A DNA stretch of 64,000 nt from Ceratobasidium sp. AG-K (Eukaryota > Basidiomycota > Agaricomycetes > Cantharellales > Ceratobasidiaceae), in NCBI GenBank assembly GCA_037039685.1, contig JAWNGF010000014.1, positions 1,116,001-1,180,000 on the forward strand. Direction: 5' to 3'. The translations under genes were made by a program, and so were the position numbers. Below the pieces are notes generated by a model. It worked only from the letters and a program-made list of their open reading frames with translations. It made no database searches and was not told the DNA's origin. Shown here in pieces: positions 58,204-64,000 of this stretch (positions are counted from its first letter, which is position 1; each line of letters starts with the position of its first letter).

Positions 58204-60526
58204 TGCGTAAAGGACGGACAGCTAGAAACGTTATGAGTTGATATGAGGCTCATCACAAGGACATTGGTATGAGACTCGGCTTGAGGATCGGCCCGGAGCA
58301 GATGCCTGTATGTCCATTTCCGGTCACGGAAGTTGATGAGCGAGCGCTTATCAGAACAACGACAACAATTTAGAACTTGGAGCCTGAGTATGGGCTTGTC
58401 GGGGAGGCAGTGTGAAAAGCTCTACTATATTTTGTACTGAGGTGCTCGGCCACGCCGAAACTGGGCATTCCTCGGAAAGCCTCCTTATTCTAGGAGCGGT
58501 CCTTTTATTTTATTTTCGAGTGGCCACCCTTGCAAGTCCGACAATTCTCGCGCACTTTCAAGGCATACAATCACTCAAACCATTCGCCAACCCGAGTACA
58601 TCATAACATTTCCCGCCGCGAGCCCAAACAATCAAGCGCATACATAATCAACCCTGAACACCGTAAGGCCAATCTAAACCCCGGCAATAACCGGTTATTG
58701 ATTTGTACCCCTATCATTCAGTCTCGACGGTATCGACAACCCAAATGGCCCTGCGTATACTTCTTGCCTGCCACTGCTAAGTCAAAGTATAACTGTCTTT
58801 GATATCTGGAAAGGAGTACATTCACCTTGTGTTGGGCCGCACCATTGAGCCTTATGTCATCGAGCCCCTAAGCAAACCCAGACTGAAAACCGAGGAATGT
58901 CTCACAAAGAGACGGGGTAAGTAAAAAATTAGACTCAAGTCTAGGAGCCATGAGTTGCGCTCGAGCTTCCCACCCGAGCGCAAACCACGAGCCAGACGTG
59001 GTCACCCAAGATGCTACCACACGTCGATCCTTACCTGCAGAAGCTCCCCGAGTACAGGGGGAGGCGGCGCCGCTCAGAGACTGTCAGTAGAACAGCCGGT
59101 ACTTGCAACATACTAGTCCGTAAGAAAGCTGGCGCCAAATCCATGGCATTAGGAGTGGACGTTCAGCTGCGAGCCCAGCTGTTCAGAGGTCAATCGACGT
59201 CAGGGGGATATGAGTATATCCAGTGAGCACCACCTGAGCGTTGACCTCGCTGTAATCACACAACCTTTCCTTCAGCAACGCAACAGAATGCAGCAAGGGG
59301 TGTGTAAACCCACATGCGAGAGCGGTGGCACGGAGCCGGCACTGGAGGTACCGAGGACCATGGGCAGGTTCAGACGCGACGTGTAGAATGCGCCAAAGGC
59401 AACCCCACTCCCTCGCCTGGAGGGTCATTGGGGGGTGGTTTCCAGCTTGAGCTATTCCTCAGGTGCTCAGCGACGGGTCGCTGGCTTCACAGAGGACTGG
59501 ACGCTCCGAGCTCAACTCGCTCACGAATAAGGGTGCTTGCCCGTGCATAACGAACGTGAAGAGCTGGGGGACAGGTTAGCAGATAAATTCAGCAGAAAAG
59601 AGCACATACCTGCGGTAGTTGGAGAAGAGAGAGAAAGACAGGAGCTAGGGGCATAAATAAACCATTTATTCAGGGTGGGTGGCGCATTCAGTCGCGCAGC
59701 CGCCCAGCGCTTTGCCACCAACCATGTGTGGGGTAAGCACTATGAACCTTTTCATGCGCGAATTGACACAACGTAGGTAGGGTCCCAAATTTCCTGACAA
59801 TAATTCCTGTAGCAGTTCTTAACTACACTGCAAGGGATGTATGATGAGTCTGGGTTAGGAGGGTTTATGATGCGAGGTTGAGGTTTTTATCATGAGATTT
59901 AAGGTTTCGTCCTTCAGCATCTCACGCATTAGAGTAACGTATGTGCGTCTTGGATTGCTACCCAGTCATAAATAAGGTCTGGCATGGCGTAGGAAGCTTA
60001 TGTAAAACTAGGCCTGGATACTTTAAGTCAGCATACCACTTGCTCAGCCAAAACTAAAAATTCTTCGGTGGTGCTCAGGAGGACTCCGGAGGACTATTCG
60101 ACGTGGTACACCAAAAAGGCGAGGTTCGAGCTTCAACTTTCTCAAGCGCCAATGTCAAGTAAACCAACTCCTTGCGTACCCTGTTGATATTCGCATGAGC
60201 TGTGCGGTCGAGTCGTCAGGCTCCTGTTCGGGTATGGCACTTGCGGTTTACTGATAAATTTACGCCGATCTGTTCAGTGCGGCACGGTCAGGTGCTGGAT
60301 GTCGACACACGGGCTATGGACTTGGTTCAATGGAGACTTGACGGATTCATCAGTTCCCAGTTTATCATAGGCGATTCACCGAGTCACCTGTATGAGGGAT
60401 TAGAATCGGACACTTGAGACTCCGACAGTGCGTTGACGCTTCCACACGTGTTCACATGATATCTAGGGTGCTGAACTGGCGGACCAAGAAAAACGTGTTG
60501 CGCTAGACCATTATTTTTCAAATAAT
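58204..60526. other. Intergenic, 2.3 kb
   Basis: Between the STE3 start and the copy 4 promoter. Several short frames exist (for example 58412-58606 plus, 59183-59428 minus) without recognisable domains. I scanned both strands for small frames ending in a CaaX box and found none. No tRNA or repeat is evident. Confidence 0.45.
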
Positions 60527-60565
60527 CCGCGGACCCGCGTTTACGAGTGGCTACCTCTGAGCCAC
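60527..60565 (+). promoter_or_regulatory. Shared ZNFX1-cluster promoter block, copy 4
   Basis: CCGCGGACCCGCG, TTTACGA, GTGGCTA (60527-60553), then GAGCCAC (60559-60565), 42-80 bp before ATG 60607. The same elements are found upstream of copies 1-3, although this copy is on the opposite strand and over 6 kb away. Confidence 0.65.
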
Positions 60566-60606
60566 GGATTCTAATTCCGTATCAACAATCCCTTCCCACC
60601 ATACCC

Positions 60607-63600
60607 ATGGTGTCGAAACCAATCTGTCGATTTCACCAGTCTCCTGGCGGGTGTCGCCAGGGAGCAAAATGTAAATTTGCACACACTACGAATGCTTCTG
60701 CACAAGGTGCAGCCACAGCGTCCGGGTCGGGTGGCAATGGCAATGGCGAGCATACATGATTAAATAATTACCCTTGTATATGCTAATATCATGCTTAGCT
60801 CCCCCAGTAGCTGACGCACCACCGGCTCCGGCAGGAACGTGCCGTTATTTCTGGACGCAGGGTGCTTGCCCTCGCACCGCGTGTACCTTCACACACCAAA
60901 CCCCGACATCTCCAGCCCCACCCGGTAAGATCTCATATGATCTAATTATAACGTCCTCGAGCTCAATATCTCCTACAGCGCCCCATGTTTACGTCCCCAA
61001 CGGTGTTTGCCGTGCCTACTGGACGACCGGCCAGTGTGGCCGAGGTGCCGGATGTAAATTCCAGCACCAGGCCAATCCAAGCGCCCCTCCACCGGAGTCG
61101 TCCAAACCTAAAACTCTCCTGTCTCATTTTGAAGATGCCGGGCTGGGGAGGTTCCCTGCGCTCGAAAGCGACAAATTCACCAACGGTATCAGCTCGAATA
61201 CCTCGCCTGGTCAGGCTTTTGGGTACCTGAAGAAATTCCTGGCGGACGAATTTCGCTTTCAGACCGCCGCTCAGGTGTATACATTTCTTGATATCGTGTG
61301 CAGCGCTAGCACTCAAAACTCACTATGGGTATGTTTTGTGTCACTATCATGAGCTTGCTTATTCAATGAGATTTAGAAACCTGAGGATGGTTATGTGAGT
61401 AGACTTCTTGAGTTATGCAATTGTTGAGGGGCTAAGCGAGCACAGGAACACCTCAATAATCTAGCAAAGGTATTGTACTTTGCTGTCGGAGCAACCTGTA
61501 CTGACGGGCTGGTATCATTAGGGCAATGGGATACTAAGGATCGGCGACGCAATCCGGTTCCCACGAGAGCCGAGCGCGAACGATGGGCGCGCTCCTTGGT
61601 CCTTCCAACGAGGATATGTTCCGCTCTTAACGGTATGTCTTGATCTGGAATTGTCTAACATAAACAGCAAATAACACATAACAATAAGTACTTATCATCG
61701 GAATGGGTGACCAAGAGCACCGTCCATCACAATGTCAAGTACGTACTTCAATCAGCTTCATTTATTGAGTTTCTAACCTCTATTGTAGCAAGCTATACGG
61801 GTTGATCCATACAAACTTTGATGCGTTCAGCGCTACAATAATAGAATCAATGACAAGGTTGATTCAGGCTCGCACGTTTCAAGAGCCAGGCCGACAACCG
61901 CTCAGTGGGATGCATATATTCAAGTCTCTGTTTACCACGCTTTTCGAGTATGCTTCCTCGTTTTATTACCTTCTTACCACATTCGCTCACGTATTACCAG
62001 ATATCTCACACGCTTCAAAGATGCTACGACAACAAATCCGGCTGTATGCGATCTAGTTCAGCAGGCTACCGGCTGGTTCGATGAATGGACTCGCGCACTT
62101 GGCCCCCCATCAACATTCCAAGATGAAATTACGAGCTACGATGAGGATATCCGAGCATTTCTGATTAAAAATCTCACCCGTACGAAGGATCAAGTCGCGA
62201 GTATCATTGTTCGCACTCGGACTAGGATAGTGGATCCCACCAAACGAATCGTGCAAAAGGGACCAATGAGTTCGGAAGCGCTTATTGCGAATCTCCAGCG
62301 GAGCTGCGAGCACGACGGACCTGGAGAAAATCGGGACAAAGGACCGCGGCACGACAACGATCATGTGTTGATCGAGCATATCCGTATCGCCCCAACTCAC
62401 CAAGAGCTGATGTGCGAAGTCGAGCCGTACTTGCCACCGAACTTCCCAGGCGCCCCCCATTTTTACGATGCGGCTAGTCCGGAGAGACTTTTGGACATCC
62501 AGTTCCGACTTTTGCGCGAGGAGTTAATGTGAGTGACTCGCTTATTTTGTGGATATTGTCTAAAAAGGGTTGCAAATTCAGTGCACCGATTCGCCTGGCG
62601 GCGCAGCTAATTACGGCGGATATTCAGCAACCGGAAGGCACGCCAACAATATTATCAAAAATCATCAATGCTGGCGGAGGGCGCTATGCTGCGCCCGCAA
62701 ATCTCCAAGAATCGGTCATATTCAGCGTATTCACCAACCTATCTTTCCAACCACTGTCACTCAACAACCGCGGTACATCAGTCGGAATAGAATTTGAAGC
62801 CCCTCCGGGCAAGGCCCGGAACAAGCAAGCAACTGTCCGGGTGACCTATTGGGAGCAAGTTTCAAAGAAGCGATTAATGCAAGGAGGTCTGGTTGCACTT
62901 GTTTGGAAAGACATCTCGGGCGCCCTCGATATCTACATCGGCACTGTCGCAAGCTCTCCTCGAGACCTCGTCGAGTCATGCCGGAAAAGCGAGAGCCGAG
63001 TTTCGTTGCGGGTCTCCTTTTTCGATACAGCTGCCGAGATTCGCATTGTTCGGGCGCTCCAGACTCGTGGCATACATGGAATCCAGATTCTCATCGAGGC
63101 CCCGGTATTCTTCGAGGGCATCCGTCCGTTCCTTGAAGCTCTGAAGAAGGACCCTGCGCTCCTACCATTCTCCCAGTACTTATGCCATCAGAGCGAGGAA
63201 GATATGAAGGCCATGGCGATCGCCGCCCCGAGTTACTCGTTGACGCCGCGCTTCGCTTTTGAGCTCAAAGACTTGTTTCCCCCGGAGGCTGGAGTAGAGA
63301 CGCTGGCATTGAAGTCCGACGATGAGATGTCAATTACTCATGCAAAAGAGGAATTATCACGAGCCAGCCGACTGGATCCAAGCCAAGCTGATGCAGTTGT
63401 AGATTCACTTACTCGAGAAGTGTGCTTGATTCAAGGGTAGGCATGCATTCGTGCCTTCTCTGCTCTGCCTCTGATGATGATTATCCTCCTAGGCCTCCCG
63501 GCACGGGCAAAGTAAGGCAATATTCCAACAGCTGGTCTTTGGTCGGCTACTAAATATCCGCTAGAGTTATACAGGGCTTGAGATCATTCGCGTGCTCATC

Positions 63601-64000
63601 AAGAACAAAGTCTCGCCCATCCTGTTGGTGGCATTCACGAATCATGCGCTTGATCACATGCTCAAAGGGGTCCTGGATGCTGACATCACCAAAAATATCA
63701 TCCGCTTGGGCTCCAGACATGCGGCCGATGAGCGGATTATTGAATTCTCGCTTGAGAACGCCGAGCAGCTGCAAGCCAAAGGAGTATCCGACAGACTGAC
63801 CAAGTTTGCGTATCGCGAGATGAAAACCAGCGAAGAGGAGATGCGTGCGCTTATGAACAAGCTCTCTCTACGCGACGTTCCTCACGATCACCTTGAAAAG
63901 CACGTTCTCTTGGATTACCCGCTTCACTATGAGGAATTATTTACGTCTCCTCCCGAATGGATCTGGTCGCTCGCACTGCAATCCGCGGAGTCCGAGAACG
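60607..64000 (+). CDS. ZNFX1-like helicase, copy 4 (3' end beyond right edge)
   Basis: Start chosen at 60607 (MVSKPICRFH), because the promoter block ends at 60565 and the open frame upstream lacks an ATG. Unlike copies 1-3 it has three CCCH fingers: CRFHQSPGGCRQGAKCKFAH, CRYFWTQGACPRTACTFTH (about 60840-60900) and CRAYWTTGQCGRGAGCKFQH (about 61010-61070). Then micro-exons 61378-61395 (18 nt) and 61446-61469 (24 nt), exons at about 61523-61630, 61790-61950, 62005-62530 and 62580-63437 (ending LDPSQADAVVDSLTREVCLIQG), the P-loop micro-exon 63493-63511, and the helicase exon from 63568 (SYTGLEIIRVLIKNK...FTNHALDHML) to the window end. No stops in the exons, normal CpG. Motifs II-VI and the fingers lie beyond the window. 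Confidence 0.85.
63493..63511 (+). other. 19-nt micro-exon encoding the P-loop, copy 4
   Basis: TCCTAG, then 19 nt encoding (G)PPGTGK, then GTAAGG. Same length and phase as in copies 1-3. Confidence 0.8.

Noticed and set aside
55957..60526. Pheromone precursor gene near STE3
   Set aside because: No short frame ending in C-aliphatic-aliphatic-X followed by a stop was found on either strand by eye. Frames such as 58530-58802, ending in NCL, do not fit.
60547..60606. Upstream extension of copy 4
   Set aside because: The frame opens with GTG inside the conserved promoter block. ATG 60607 gives the same promoter-to-start distance as the other copies.
1..64000. CRISPR arrays, bacterial operons, rRNA or tRNA genes
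   Set aside because: No regularly spaced short repeats, no tRNA-like cloverleaf noticed, and spliced fungal genes throughout.

Overview
The window looks like nuclear DNA of a filamentous basidiomycete. The signs are dense short GT-AG introns, a STE3-type pheromone receptor, and chromodomain Ty3/gypsy retrotransposons of the Tf1/sushi kind. The set of families fits an agaricomycete such as Rhizoctonia/Ceratobasidium, but that is inference; no marker gene fixes the species.

Host genes. Four paralogues of a large ZNFX1-like protein are present: N-terminal CCCH finger(s), SF1 (UPF1-like) helicase, NFX1-type zinc fingers, a RING-like cysteine block and a C-terminal RZ-type finger. Copies 1 (1-5538, 3' end off the left edge), 2 (5983-44294, split) and 3 (45085-53647, complete) lie head to tail on the minus strand. 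Copy 4 (from 60607, running off the right edge) is on the plus strand. All four share a promoter block about 55-90 bp before the ATG and the same unusual micro-exons, one encoding exactly the PPGTGK P-loop. Between copies 3 and 4 lie a GT61-type glycosyltransferase (53982-55956) and a STE3-like pheromone receptor (56873-58203), both minus strand.

Retrotransposon nest. Copy 2 is interrupted in an intron by a 29.9-kb nest with target-site duplications (TSDs) at every level. Element A (10085-40029, TSD agtat) is the outer element. A solo LTR sits in its gag (11451-12002, TSD ctttc). Element B (14607-28747, minus, TSD ggcat) sits in its pol. Element D (15155-22346, plus, TSD acgta/acata) sits inside B's chromodomain. 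Element C (32713-39976, minus, TSD catct) sits in A's 3' LTR. A second solo LTR (40150-40606, TSD aaaac) lies in another intron of copy 2.

Biology suggested. (1) The elements look self-primed. A 12-nt motif 33-34 nt downstream of each LTR TATA box is complementary to the sequence just after the 5' LTR, and both sides change together between families. (2) A, C and D, but not B, carry a third ORF that begins inside pol, in the -1 frame, while the pol frame stays open beneath it; I do not recognise this protein. (3) Most in-frame stops in the elements are TGA, and copy 2 next to the nest has lost CpG. Its conserved arginines have become Q/C/W/H, including the motif VI arginine. This points to methylation-type C-to-T decay of element and host gene. 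ZNFX1/Hrr1-type helicases act in small-RNA silencing in other eukaryotes, so this may be a transposon-defence gene family being eroded by transposon silencing; that last link is inference.
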